Notes under the pieces: generated by a model
Database searches by the model: none
The model's input: only the letters and a program-made list of their open reading frames with translations
What the model was told of the DNA's origin: nothing
Made by a program: the position numbers and the translations under genes
Shown: piece after piece, positions 45,236 through 59,858 of the stretch
Layout: each line of letters begins with the position of its first letter
Numbering within the stretch: the first letter of the stretch is position 1
Source of the DNA: Eutypella sp. D-1
Taxonomy: Eukaryota; Ascomycota; Sordariomycetes; Xylariales; Diatrypaceae
Length of the DNA: 64,000 bases
Assembly (NCBI GenBank): GCA_023313575.1
Contig: JAJTTP010000001.1
Location: 3,472,001 to 3,536,000 of the forward strand
Direction: 5' to 3'

Positions 45236-48200
45236 CAGCTAGGTCGTAGGCTAAATGTGAGTTGCACCCGATTTTTCTCGATGGCCGGAGAAGGTCTTAC
45301 TGCTTGAAATGATATCGCTTCTCTATTTATCTATTTACAGTATCATGAGAGTCCATGTCCACTTAGAGTTTCAGCGAACTGTCATGGACAGATACCGCAG
45401 CGAAAAACTTCATCTATGGCAGCCGATGATCGGTGACGTTATTAACGAGCCACATGTAGTACCTGAAGGTCCCATCAAGTACGATGCGGAGCTGTCCCGA
45501 AGCGTGGAGCCGTGTCTGGAATGTTGATGTCTCGGTACTCAGCTTAGACAATCGTGCCGGTCAACGGACTACCGCGACATCCTTAAAGCAGAAGATGAAA
45601 GACTTAAAACTCATAATATTCACTTAGAGGAAGATTTAGCAGCGGTGCGGTTCACGCCCCCCCTCTGTTTTCAAGTCGGCATAGAAGACCGTTCTCGACT
45701 TCGGCGAGAGCAGATATAAAGTGCAGTAACCTGACAAGGAGCCAATGAAGTAGTTCGATTCTGAGTACTGTGGTGGATGTAGATACGACAAATGGTGACC
45801 GCTACATAATCCAGCATTCTTTTATGTCTCAGTGTTTACCTATCCCTTATCCGAATTCATGCGGGCGCCAAGATAGGGGTAAGAGGACCACCCCACGATC
45901 CCGATCTCACGGGTCGTAAAAAGGTTGAACCAGATTCGATCTTATGCATACAACTAACCCTGGCAACCTGGTACTTGCGTGTTATTTGGTATCGTGTGTA
46001 GCAAGAATCACGCCATTATGCCGTGTCGTGGCTACGTGGTGTTCAGGTACAGCAGCGAGATCTGGACTTGAGCACGAGGAAGCGGGTCTCAGCGGGATGG
46101 TCTATGCTTGAACTAGACCTCTGCTTTTGCTTGCACTTATTCCCGTGAACATACATACTACGGGAGTAACTACAGTTTACAGATTGTAACTTATGAGATA
46201 GGGACAGTGCCAGTTTGGACTTCTCCAATGGTGCACATTGCTAGGTGGCCGTATCGGAGGGTACGCCGGTTCTTACACGCTACGCGTAAGACATCATTCT
46301 TCAATAAGGGCCAAGGCAGCTTTATGCTCCAGGTAGCATTCGCCGACTACAGAGGATGTACGGCATCGGCGCCTTATAGATTGAATAGTTGGACATGACG
46401 GCAGACGGGGCCCGTTCAACGAACTCCTCCCCAAGACCGCTGGAAACCCTAACCGGGATATTCGGAGGCAGTGGGGCTGCATTTATGAAGGCCTTCAAAC
46501 ATGAGGTCAACAAGAGCACGGTTCATGGGGGGTTCCTGTGAGTGGCGGAAACAAGAAGTCCTCCCCTTTCTCTTGTGTCGGTCCCGAGATCTTATATACT
46601 TCTCCAGAACATTTCGGACACACACTTCTTGCTTTGTGAGTGCTGGAAGGAACATGTAATATTAGATGCTGGACCGAAGCAGATTCAGCTATGGTCTAGG
46701 AGCATTGAATCCCGACAGCAGGTCTTCGGGGTGCTAAATTTGAATGATTGGGAGGATGGGAACCCCCTCTTGCCCCTTTCCATCCCAGTTGGCACTGCAA
46801 CTTGATTGGATGTTGAAAGGCCAGTCCTCGAGTCCGGGACTTTTGTAACGATACTCCACCAATATTACCTGGATGCTGCTGCATCCAGTCAAAAGAAATA
46901 GCTCACTGGCAAGACGATTGGTCACAAACAGCGATGCACAGCATGGTAGTTGCGCGCAGAGCCTCAAATATTGGCATCAACTCCTTTATAGTCACCACAC
47001 ATACCTCAGTAAATTTCTAAGTAAAACTAGACATCAAGAAAGCAAACAGCATGGGGGACGCCATGGAGGTATAATTTACATCAGGGACAATGCCAACTCG
47101 ATGACGAATAGGGGCTAAATACTCACGTGAACCCTCGATACTTGCATAGCCTACACGTTACTGGCAGATTTGAGCTACCTACAGAGATCTACAGTAGCTG
47201 AGTAGGTACCGGGTAGCTTAGTCAGTTAATGAGACGGGAACCTTAATTAGTGGCTTAGGTAATCGTACCTGGGAAGCCAGAAGCCAGGCTAGGTACATAA
47301 ATGTAAGTAGGTTTTTCAACAAACCGTCAAGTATCCTATTTTGAGGTATTCTAGTGGTCTACCTTAGTATTGTTCTACTACTATTTGTAAATACATGGGT
47401 AGGTTACCGGGCGGTACGATACTGCCTACCAGGTAGGGACTATCTACAGGTTCGTCTCCTAGTCCAGTCAAGCCAATAATGCTATAACAGCTGACCCCGC
47501 TTACTAGAGTTAAGAAAGAGTAACTTAATCCGAATCAACTCAATAACTCCCGTCACTAACTTCAGTCACTATCGGGACTTACAATACCTAAGAGTTCCTT
47601 CAAGGTTAGTTGTCTCCCGTCTTGCCCTCCCTCTCCATGACAGACCAACCTTGCCTAGAAGAACCCAAACCTGATCCCGGTTAATGCTACCTAAGTAGGT
47701 AAGATAAGACTAGCCAGCTTCAACTGCGATAACACAGGCTCTGTACTAGGCACTCTAGGCACTCTAGGCTCTCTCCGCCCCCCGCACACTAATAAAAGCT
47801 CCTAAAACTGACTACTTAGGTACTTAGGTAATTACCTAACATAACTAACCTACCTGAAAGCTGAAAGGTCTGAAAGGGAATTAATAGGTAGACTTAACAC
47901 AACTAACACAACTTAATACACCCTGAATGCAGAGTTACCTAGGAAGGTAGCTAGCGACAGTCACTCGAGACCAGTTCAACACGCACGCGACACAGTTTAT
48001 CAAGTTCTCTCCGAGTCCAAATCATTATCAAATCATTATCACCTGTTTACAGCACAGTATAGTACAGTGCAGTACAGTACTTTGATATCTTTTGATATTT
48101 GATCTTTGTATAACTAAGAAAGTTCAGTGTTCATTAGTTACTTCACCTTGGCCATTTAGGTGATAGAGGACTCCCGCATGAGCCGGGCGAACCGCATTGT

Positions 48201-48307
48201 CGCATCCCACAGGGCTGCCTTATTATTTGGCTAGAACCTTGGGATCTTTTTTCCTGAAGATAAAGGGACTCCAAAGCTGGTATAGCTGATATAATTACGA
48301 CAAGAGG
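45236..48307. other. Gene-poor intergenic region
   Basis: No supportable gene. From about 47150 to 48000 the DNA is rich in taggta/tacct words, like other intergenic parts. The last few hundred bases before 48308 are the likely promoter and leader of the FYVE-RING gene, with a cagtacagt-type repeat near 48052-48080. Confidence 0.5.
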
Positions 48308-50397
<2,090 letters not shown>

Positions 50398-51623
50398 TTG
50401 AGGGCGACACGACCGCCAACCGGCCACAGACGCCGCAGCGTCCCTCTTGTGAATATTGGCAAAGGGAATTTTCGCACGCTGGACCAGTGCGCAGCCGAGC
50501 CGATTCACAGATTTTAGCCACTGTGAGGCAGCAGTAGCCAATTAACGAAGCATCGTCTCACGTATTGTCGGGACTACATCCCGGGATAGGCAGCACTTTA
50601 TCATTCAACTATATATAAGTCCTCTCACCAGGGACGATGAGTGGTGCGAGCGGGTCCTTCAAATAGTGACTCCAACCCGCTCACGCAATAAGCTCTTTTC
50701 ATTCTTTCGTACTATCGGCTTCTGAAGCTATCTCATACAGGTTGCACTTTTTAAGCAAGCGTTCATTTCGACGGTCATTTGAGGACACGGCGTACGGTGT
50801 TGGGCTTGGGAAGGGAAATGGTGGCAGGGACTCATATCAATCACTTTACTTCTCTGTCCTTAGAAAAGGACAGGAATGGCACTATTGGATGGGAGAGGGC
50901 TGACGGACGGAATGCATTGATAGTAGTATATGGGGCAGAACTCGGGAGCTTCCATCTGACTTTTTTCCCACTACGGTCGGGTTTCCAATTGATCGCAGCT
51001 TCGACTCGGCTCAACGCTGATCAGAGAAGGTAGAGAATAAATATAAGGGGGGCGGGCGGGCACGACAGCTCTGGTATCTGTAAACCATAGCATTATTACC
51101 CACATGGATATCGAATCCGACACCGTCGTTAGATCCACAAGAATAGACGGGGTGAAAGAGCACATGAGTGTGCTGCAAACTGGCACTGGCACTGGCACTG
51201 GCACTGATCTACCGGATGGCGTACTACAGGGTCCGGCCTGACCGGCCGACTGAGGTGTTTTAAGCGCCCGAAGTCTCCTAGAGAGAGAGAGAGAGGATAG
51301 AAAGGGAAACGACATTATGACTGGTTATGCCGCGTTACTAGATCATGCTAAATCGTGCGTGATCGTGCATTTGTATTCAATGTTCATATATACTTTATAT
51401 TGAATCGTATTCCGAAACCCCCTGCCTTCCTTCCCCTGGCATATATACACTACAACTCTACCACTCACTCCAACCCCTACCGACCTCATCCATTCTCATA
51501 CCCATTGTCCTCCCCATCCATCAGGCGAGTCCTTTTTTTCTTTTCCCCATCCCGGCGCAAAACCGAGCCCGAGCAAAAAAACGGGAACGCGAAAGAGGCG
51601 GTGGTCGGGGGGTGAGGGGGGCC
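50398..51623. other. Intergenic, convergent
   Basis: 3' flanks of the FYVE-RING gene (+) and the GPI-type gene (-). It contains a short tandem repeat of tggcac (about four units at 51181-51205) and a GA run near 51283-51296. No gene seen. Confidence 0.55.
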
Positions 51624-52007
51624 TTAGACGAGGACGGCCAGGAGACCCGCTGCCGCGAGCCCGCCCTGGATGACAGGGAGCGCGGCGGCGGCGCCGGTGG
51701 GCACGGCGGTCTCGGTGGCAGGGCTCGTGTCCGTAGAAGTCGCGGTTGATTCCTCCTCGGTGGTGGTGAGCACGGGGGCGGAGGTGGTGGGATAGACCTC
51801 GGTGGTGTTGGCGGCCGAGGCGGTCAGGGACGACACCACGGACGACACCAGCGACCCGATCTCCGACGTCACGGCCGACGGACCCCCCAGCGACGACACC
51901 ACCGACGACAGGTCCGGCGTCGCCGTGTCCTGCGCCCGCACTTGCGTCACGCCCGCTAGACCCAGCAACGACAGCGCGAAGGAGAGGATGCTCGTCGGGA
52001 TCTGCAT
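51624..52007 (-). CDS. Small Ser/Thr-rich secreted protein with GPI-anchor-type C-terminus
   Basis: Intronless, 127 residues, ATG at 52007. A signal peptide (MQIPTSILSFALSLLGLAGV, ending ...VRA) precedes a short mature region rich in Ser, Thr, Ala and Val: SSVVSSLGGPSAVTSEIGSL and TTTEEESTATSTDTSPATE. The sequence NTT provides an N-glycosylation sequon and the Ser/Thr runs suit O-mannosylation. The C-terminus is hydrophobic (AAAALPVIQGGLAAAGLLAVLV) with no charged tail, as in GPI-anchor signals; a small-residue omega site would lie around VPTGAAAA. The protein probably sits on the plasma membrane or in the cell wall. It has no cysteines and no catalytic domain, and the sequence does not match a named family. 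The long T/C-rich stretch directly upstream (about 52010-52070) fits a leader. Confidence 0.75.
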   Translation of the reverse strand: MQIPTSILSFALSLLGLAGVTQVRAQDTATPDLSSVVSSLGGPSAVTSEIGSLVSSVVSSLTASAANTTEVYPTTSAPVLTTTEEESTATSTDTSPATETAVPTGAAAALPVIQGGLAAAGLLAVLV

Positions 52008-55000
52008 TGCTTTTTTGCTTTTTTGGGGGGGTTGTTTGTTGTTGTTCTATTTTCTTTTTCGTTTCCTTTTCGTCGAAGCAGTATAGTTTTGGGTGAGGTT
52101 GTTGAGGATGAAATGTATTTTGATACCGCTCAGGATATCCAAAAGGGGCACCTTAAAAAGGGGAAAGGGGGGGCCAGCGTTTAAATAGCCTATGCGAGGT
52201 CCCTGCATATGCCGGGTAGTCAATTGGCTTTCTATCTGCATGATCACGGTATCCCTACTCCAAAGTATGCCAGGTACTCCTGGATCGCGTCCCCCCGCCC
52301 CCCTTTTCCCTCCCTTCTAGCCTCTCCCTATTCCCCTTCGCCTCAGAAATCGTCAAGAAGGGCTCTGTAAAGACAGCGAATCAAGGGCTTAAGGACGAGA
52401 TGATCCCGATCTCTCTCTTGCCCCCCCCCCCTCTATCCTTCGTGGGACTCGTAGTAGATATATCAGCGGCAAAAGGGGGTTTGCGAGTTTTCTCACCCAT
52501 AGCTGGATTGAGATGACTCGCGGAGAACCACCGACCCGCACGCGCCACAAGGTTCGATCGAGCAGCCCATCGCCAGCTCTCTCTCGCAGCGTGGGGAAAA
52601 TGAAGTGGCGCCTTCGTGTCTACAAAGGGCCTGGCAGGCCCAATGACTTTACGTCACTGGTCTCACAAATGCAGGGTCGGTAATGCAGGAACGGTGTATA
52701 ATTATGAGCGAGAGGTCTTTCCCGGAAAGTTCTATGTTACTGCAGTGGCCTTGTGGGCTTCGTTTACGAGACGGTGCACGTTGCCCGGCAAGTCGTGGAA
52801 CCGGCACCTCTTCCACCACCACCACCACCACCACCATCAACTGGTCCAGTGTCAGTGTCCACGACATGCCCGGACGTACCCTCAACTGTCGGCCTAATCT
52901 CGAACCCACGTTTCCCCTCGCGCCATCCGGTCTACTCAAATGAATCCACTTGATTTTTCATCGTCGTATCAAAGCCCATTTTGACTCTCATCCTGCATAC
53001 TGCAAGATGAAGATGGGACGACGGAAAGCTTGTCCCTCGTGGGCGAGCGGGGGTCTCCCATGCTGCATAGAACATCGATTCGAATATAACATATGCGGAC
53101 CATGAGCCTAAATCAGAACCAGATTTCTTCGTATACATATGCATACCTATACACTATGGATTAGTATAGCGAAGAGAAAGCTTTACTAGATAGCATAAGC
53201 TTTGTGTTGTGTCCCAACTTCACTAAGGGTATCACGCTAAGGCGAAACCTAAACTTAGGTCTTAATGAGTTCCCCCTTTCTCCACATTTTCTCTATCCAT
53301 CGAACCTTTTCTGATAGCAAGAATAGAGAGGCTTGGGACGGAGGGGGAAGGGTCAACATAACCTGCCATTTCCTCTCTCTTCCGGCCAATGGATGATATG
53401 CGCGGTTGGATGGGAGCACGAAAGGAATTTATGATTAGAGTTGATGCAAGCCAACCAATCCCGTGTGAAGACAATGCAGTGGTTTCCGAAGACTTGAAAG
53501 TGCTTCGTTCAATACTGAGGAATTTCGCAAGAGCGTAGCGAAGTCGGCCAGAAGATGAGACGAGAGTCTCTATATGGCAAATAGTGCCGAACGATGAAGT
53601 CATCACTATCGCCTAGGCGGTAGAAGACAACGAACTTAACGGAGGATGAGCTCCGGGTATGCCAAGATCTGATCGGTAGCACTTAGTAACGGCCGGGATC
53701 CCGATTCTGCCAGACTCGGGCTGATGGCTCCTGCAAGCCGCGGCAGCATGCTTGTACTCCGGCAGTACCGGCCAGTTAAGCTCATGCCGGGCCAATGGTA
53801 AGGGGGCTCCAAGTAGCTGCACAGGCATGAAGCGATATAGGCGGCAGTGAAGACACTGAACCAGCAGAACCCCTAACGCCACACCGTAATACGAGCCCCG
53901 CGCGCCGTAGAACAGACACCTAGAGCTCCAGATAGAGCTTCCCTTGGGGACAATCATTTGTCTTGAAATCCTGCACCGCGCGATGTGGCTAGTGACCTAA
54001 GTTCATACTTAGCTCCGAGACCTCATAACAGGGCCATGGTAACGACGTCTATGGCATGTACTGCTTCAGTCAGCAAGTCGGTGGGCCTCTCGAGTTTCTT
54101 CCTTTCCTAGTGACGTAGCAGGAAATCTGGCGCATTGATGACGATATCGTCGCCACGGAGGAACGCCATCGAGCGGGCATGGTGAGGGCGAGGGCCACGC
54201 CGGGCATTAGGATCTGAGGGAGGCCTTAAAAGGATCCGGCTAGCGGCCGGGATAACTACGGCAGGCGGGGGAGGCTGAGGTCCCTGGGCATGACAGGAGG
54301 GCCCCGCGCTATCACGGATTCGAACAACAAGCCCGGTTTCAGCCCCGTGACCTTCAGCTGGGGGCGCATGGGCCAGTCTTGTTGGACTAGGGCTTTGGGC
54401 ATGAACTCAACTACCGCGAGGCCGCTTGGCAGCATCGCGTACTGCCCAGTTTGTTGGATGGCGCAGGGTCCCGCATGCGGACGGACGTGTCCTCGGGTTG
54501 GCAGTCCCTGGTTCTTTCATATCGCGGGCACGCTACTACTATGTACTACATACCTAGGCAGGTATCCGCATTCCCTTGCTACAGACTTACGTGTACCTTC
54601 TTAGAAATCTAGGCCCGTTGGGGGAGAAATCTGGGGTCGATTCGGGTTTCTGGGACCCCATATCTTCTACGAACGTGATTATGCATATGAATTTTGTTTC
54701 TTTTTCTTTCTAGGGGCCGCCGCATCTTGGTTACATCGGATCGGGCTACAAGGGGTGGGGTCTCACATGCATGATGCGGAGATATATGTGCGTATGTGCG
54801 CGTGTGGTGTGTGTGTGTGCGTGTGTATGCACATGCGCATAGACGAGATAGGCGACGAAGCCAGATAAGACCTGGGCGGAGCTGACCAATGTGTCCATCT
54901 GTGCCTGTCAGACCGTAGAACTTAATAAGGGTGCAGTGCCTTTACCGTGTGGAAAATATGCAGTCATGCACAGATCCATCACAGCTACAGGTCAGCTGCA

Positions 55001-58000
55001 TTTCCGTACACCTTCGCTAATGAAGCCGGTGTTGTGTTGTCTCGTGTGGTGTGGTGGTGGTGGTGGTAGTGGTGGTGTTGCATACATGAATGAATGGTGT
55101 GGTAGTGGCAATTACATCATTTTTTGATAGTTGTCACTTCCGCGGTTATAGTGGACAGTTACATACATAAGTAATTAGAAGTACTTCTTTATGTACTTAA
55201 GTGGACTTATCTGGCAATGCCACCCTTCTCTACTATTCAGGGTCCTCCTTCCCCCTCTCGAAGACATTGCCTCTCGAAATGCATACCTTGTTTGGACTGT
55301 CGCGGCTTGGTCCTGCCACTGACCAACTTACTATTTTAGTGCGCGATCAAGTCTAGAATACTGAAATAGGACGGCCCTAACTACCCGGTACGGAGGGTTC
55401 CATCTACTAAACATATAAGAGTAGGTAGACTAAGAGCTTTAAACGTCGGGGCGCGGAGCAAAGCCTGTTTCTTGCGGGAGAACTGTTTCTTCGGTCTTCT
55501 ATTTCTGTTTTAGTGCATAACCACGCTGAGGAAAAAGATAGAAGAAAAAAGTGACTTGGGTATGCTTCGCACTAGCTGCCGTGCTATTAAGTGCCCCCCC
55601 CCCCCGGGACGGACCAACCCCTCCCGTCGTACGATCTTTGCAGGAAAGGGGGGGACGCCGGGAATACCTGGTAAAAAGAGAGAAAACAAGTAGCGGTGAC
55701 AGGACCCTTTTTCAGGGTTCTCGGGGGTGCTAGAGGAACAAAAAACAAGATTGTTAGTATGAAGCTATTTTGCCGGCGGGATATTGACCAAGGAGACACG
55801 GAGGAGGAGAGTACGGAGCAGCTAGCTGAGCGATGCGATTAGTGAATAGTCTCAGTCTCGTATATCGAAGTCCGTATCTTCCGGGCCGGGAATTAGACTC
55901 GTACGAGAGATACTTCCAGTCTATGGTAGCCAAGTAGTTTGACATGACTACCTGCTTAGTTGCTTAGTTAAACGGAAGGAAAATTGAACATCATGCTGGG
56001 GTGTTTGTCTACATAGGCGGGTAGCTACATTAGGTAGGTAGCTGCTACTACGTGGTATCTTGCTGACCTTACTGTTGAGCTATCGGGTGGTGCAGGTGCA
56101 GGTAAAGTGACCTGGAAGTAGCAGAAGCGGCGCAGCACTTGGTGCAGGCCATACCTGTTACAACGTGCTTTTCTTTTCTTTTCTTATCCTCCCCTAGGTA
56201 CTTGTACCATGTAAGAGCGTTCCTACCTAAAAAAAAGTACCTTAGGCACGCCAAAAGCTTGTTAGCGCCCCCGATTTGATTTCCCCGCGATCTGGAACTG
56301 GCCGAGTACCCCTCCGCCCATCCTAGAAACAAGGTCGAATAGGGGTCCATATGCATTTATGCCGTATGCGCATGTGCCAGCACCAGGATTCCATACCCTA
56401 TAGTACCTCGCTCAGCTCTCTATGTACTTTAGCCCGAACCGCTGCCAGGTTAAAGTATCCGTGCTTACATGAACCTGCTCGGTCGGTTGGCTAAAGGGGT
56501 TACCGTCTTCCCCTGGCTATTATAGCTATAACTACAATTATTACGCATTGACAGGGAGGCAGGGTTGGATACGGCCGAGAGCAAGGACAAGGCAGGCACA
56601 AATGCTCCGGGCCCAAGGAAAAAACTTGTCGTCGCGATTGATAAGATATTCCCAGTTTCTTTTGGACACCCATCCCCTGTCGCCGGGGACGCTGAGTGCG
56701 CCGCTTTGTTGGTAGGCCACTCGACTATTCCTGTCCTGCCCTGCCCTGTCCTGCTGATACATGCGCGAATGAAGGCATGAATGAGAATGGGGGCATCTAA
56801 GCAGTAGGTCGTGTTGCGATGCCGACGCCCGGACGGCTCATGGACCACGTAGCACAGACTATACACGATGGATATGGTTCAGTGGAGGCTACGAGACCGT
56901 GCTCGGATAATATACCCTACCCAGGTACCTAGCTAGCCATATGCACCCATGTGGGCAAATAGCAGTAGGTTCATGTATGTTTGAGATATGCCGGCAGTCG
57001 GCCTTCTCGTCCTATGCAACCCTATTCGTTAGGTCACGGGTCTATCAATTGCCTATACGGATAGATGAGTTGGACGAGGTTACATGCCGAGGTGACAGTC
57101 GCAAAGCTCCTGTCCACGACTGTTTGCTACTGAAGTAGTGAGCACGATTCAGAAATGGGCAGCGTGCCAATTCAAAGATGATATATACAAAGACAGCTGC
57201 GATGTCTTGCCAGGGTTTAAGATCGTATTCTCGTTACAAGATGTAGAGGAAAAATACAAATACGTCCGCCTTCCTTTAGTTCAACGTATGTCAAACCAAG
57301 TATTAACTTGCTCACAACCACCCCGGGAAACTCGAAAGTTCCTTTCGTCGCGTCTCGGGAATATATACGCGGTTCGGTAGTGGCGGCGACGTACCCAGGT
57401 CTCTTTTCTTCACATCTTCCTCAGCTCCACGCCTTCCTAGTCACCTAGCCCATCCACCGTTCGTCGGTTCGTTGGTCGCTCGGTCGTCCCGGCCATTCGT
57501 CTCTTTCTTCAGAACCCAAGGCTGATTCGCTACTCGACCATCCGCGCAACTCAAAGTAGATAATTGACGAGGTTACCCCTTTGAATACCCAATTTCTCAA
57601 TTCCGACGAAGAACCAATCAGTCGATCGAAGGGTCATGTGAGGACGTAGACCTGCGGCTGATGGCGGCAGTGGCGGTGGCAGGTGGCGCTAGGGGGCAGG
57701 TGACGTTTCTCCCTCCCATTGTGTCGGGTGCGGTAGCTTGTTGATTACCGGGTAGCCTGGTAGCTAGGCGGCATGGATGACGTTTCGCAGCAGTTACTGC
57801 GAACCAACCCGCCTAATTCCCAATCGCTGTGTCGGGTTGGTTGGTCTTCCGGCGCTAGGGACCCTTAATCCATAAGGTAGCCACCACCGACGTCAGTGGT
57901 CGTGCAAGTTCCGGCCCTGTACTAGCAGTAGTCCAGTACACAACATAATCCAGGGTTTCGCCAGCCTGCCCGCCGCATGAACGACTACCCCACGCCAACC

Positions 58001-59225
58001 CATGCTAAGCCATGCCGTGCTATTACCGCGCTCGTATCATTTCGAGGCCTTCCTCGTAAGCAAAGTATCGTGGAATTCGGTCGATAGAACTGGATGGACG
58101 TTTTCACAAATTCGGTAATTGCGTAGAGCTTGGGTAATTTTCGAGATGCAACGGCGAATATCGCGGTGTATGGCATTACGACAGTGGCGCGGATGTCGAC
58201 GGTGCCCGTAAGTGATCTGGGATAAATGCACGCCGCTCTCTTATTATTCGCATGCGTGGAATGCCTATACGTATCGGGGGAAAATGCGTTTGATTTCGTC
58301 GAAAAAAACAAGTTCGAATCGTGGCCAGGATCTGAAGGGTTTCGGGGAGTGTCAAATAGTGGCTGCCGGGATTCTCGTTGACAAGGTGCCGATAGTGCAC
58401 TCGACTGATGTTGAACCGTGCGTCAAAAAGCCGGAAGCGGAAGCCGCACCAATCCCTATACGCCCGATGCACGTGCCACCGCCGACAGTTGACGCAAATT
58501 CCGACATGAGCTCCCCCCATGCTAGTTTCTAGCACTCATGACAGGCGTATCAGTGGCCCATGATAGACCACGCGAGGTATCAACACAACGGAAAAGCTTT
58601 TTGGGATAATGTCCAATTCACCGGTGGGAATCGTCTGGATGCAACTATGCCCGGGGATGAGCAGCGCCTACGTACACACATGATATGATAATGCTGCCCT
58701 TTCCTTTAGTATGTAGGCCTTTATGTCGAAGTCAAACCGCCAATAAAAAAGAAAAGCTTCAAAAAACGCCGAGTGGCTATGCCAAGCCATGTCCAATGAC
58801 CTGAAGGCCGGTGGGAAGTCCTAATATGCTGTAAGCCATCGATGAAACGGCACTGGTATAAATCTTTTCAAGACCCGAATCCATGACCCCGTATCGTACG
58901 CCACGCCATGATAGATAAAAACACATGCAAAATGGGACCGCTGAGGAACCCAAAGGACCGGAGGTGAGGCACTCGGGGCCTTCCCCTTTCCGTAGACGCA
59001 TCTAAAACCAGCTGCGAAGGTGAAAGCGCGATAAATGCCACTGGACGAGCTCGCATGCTGCTTTCTGCTTCCTGCACTGCTCCAATGGTGGTGCTCGCCA
59101 TCTCCGGCCGCAATCGGCGTATGCCTGCCGACACTGATGAATGTGGATCGTAGGATTCTTCCGATGTTTGGAGTTTGTGATGTGATCTAGATGTATCCCA
59201 TCTGGACCGCTATTAAAATCGATAA
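52008..59225. other. Large gene-poor region
   Basis: About 7 kb without a supportable gene. It contains microsatellites: CCA at 52813-52836, GT at about 54787-54832 and GGT at about 55046-55079. It also contains a C-run near 55595-55605 and scattered taggta words. Open frames at 54290-54604, 57138-57380, 58176-58535 (minus) and 58868-59134 (minus) show no family signature. A minus-strand fragment near 54285-54460 is open and hydrophobic but starts and ends abruptly. Confidence 0.5.
54787..54832. repeat. Imperfect GT/GC-rich dinucleotide repeat
   Basis: Alternating purine-pyrimidine tract (gtgcgtatgtgcgcgtgtgg... to gtgtatgc). Such tracts can adopt Z-DNA and change length; no gene is close by. 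Confidence 0.8.
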
Positions 59226-59767
59226 TTATTTCCGGCCCCGAGTGGTGGTCGACGTAATTTTCGATGTCGACATGAGATCGCCGATATACTTTTGTAAAAA
59301 TTTGTTGTTGCTGTCTAACTTGTCGTGCTCCTCCTTAACCGCTTCTATCCTGTGGAAGATCAGGAGAAGTGATTCCTGCAATGCCTTCGCATGCCTGGAA
59401 ACCCCATGTTAGCTAGACTCCTCGAGCGGGTAAAATGATAGGTTTGGCGGTGTAATAATCCTGGAGTTGCAACTAACCTGTGCAGTTCCTCCCTTGCCTC
59501 TCGTCCCATGATCTCTAGGTCGCGGCTGGTCCTCCGCGGGCTCATTGATCGTACGTCGTTTGGCGCGAACCGAGTCTCGACAGGGCCGGAGTCAGAAGAA
59601 TCCCTAGAATCCCGAGAGACTATGATGGTGCCGCTGCTCTTCCTGCTATGGAACTTTGGCCTAAGAGGGACAGGGTCATGCAGGTCCCTATCCTCATCGG
59701 AGGACCCGGACGATGAATCCGACCGGGTCGGGGGAGCAGGCTTGGTGAAGATGGTCTCGTCACTCAT
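59226..59767 (-). CDS. Short coiled-coil protein, SCOCO-like
   Basis: Exons 59767-59478 and 59394-59226 give 152 residues. The 83-nt intron (GTTAGT...GCTAACATGGGG...TTCCAG) joins ...REAREELHR to HAKALQESLLLIFHRIEAVK in frame. Without splicing the coiled coil is lost. The N-terminal two thirds are disordered and Ser/Asp-rich (TRSDSSSGSSDEDRDLHDP, SRDSRDSSDSGPVETRF). The C-terminal about 50 residues form a heptad-rich coiled coil, HRIEAVKEEHDKLDSNNKFL, ending YIGDLMSTSKITS, which matches the SCOC family. SCOC proteins are small Golgi/endosome adaptors that bind Arl GTPases and affect autophagy in animals; fungal relatives are widespread and little studied. An in-frame ATG at 59986 would add 73 residues made of a Ser-Thr repeat, so the ATG at 59767 (MSDETIFTKPAPP) is preferred. 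Confidence 0.85.
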
Positions 59768-59813
59768 AGCGCGTTCAGATACGGCGAGTGATCTGTCTAC
59801 CGTAACTGGAAGC

Positions 59814-59858
59814 GACGTTGACGTTGACGTAGACGTTGATGTTAATGTTGATGTTGAT
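59814..59858. repeat. GACGTT-type tandem repeat
   Basis: Degenerate six-base repeat (gacgttgacgttgacgtagacgttgatgtt...) just upstream of the preferred start of the SCOCO-like gene. On the minus strand it would encode Ser-Thr units if the upstream ATG were used. Confidence 0.8.

Noticed and set aside
54305..54325. Minus-strand GTTCGAATCC word resembling a tRNA B box
   Set aside because: The surrounding sequence does not fold as a tRNA and lies in an open hydrophobic frame.
54285..54460. Minus-strand open frame with a protein-like composition
   Set aside because: It is short, has no recognisable motif and no plausible splice partners.
58305..58330. GTTCGAATC word resembling a tRNA B box
   Set aside because: No A box or cloverleaf-forming flanks are present.
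58176..58535. Opposed open frames of more than 100 residues on both strands
   Set aside because: No recognisable domain on either strand; neither can be preferred.
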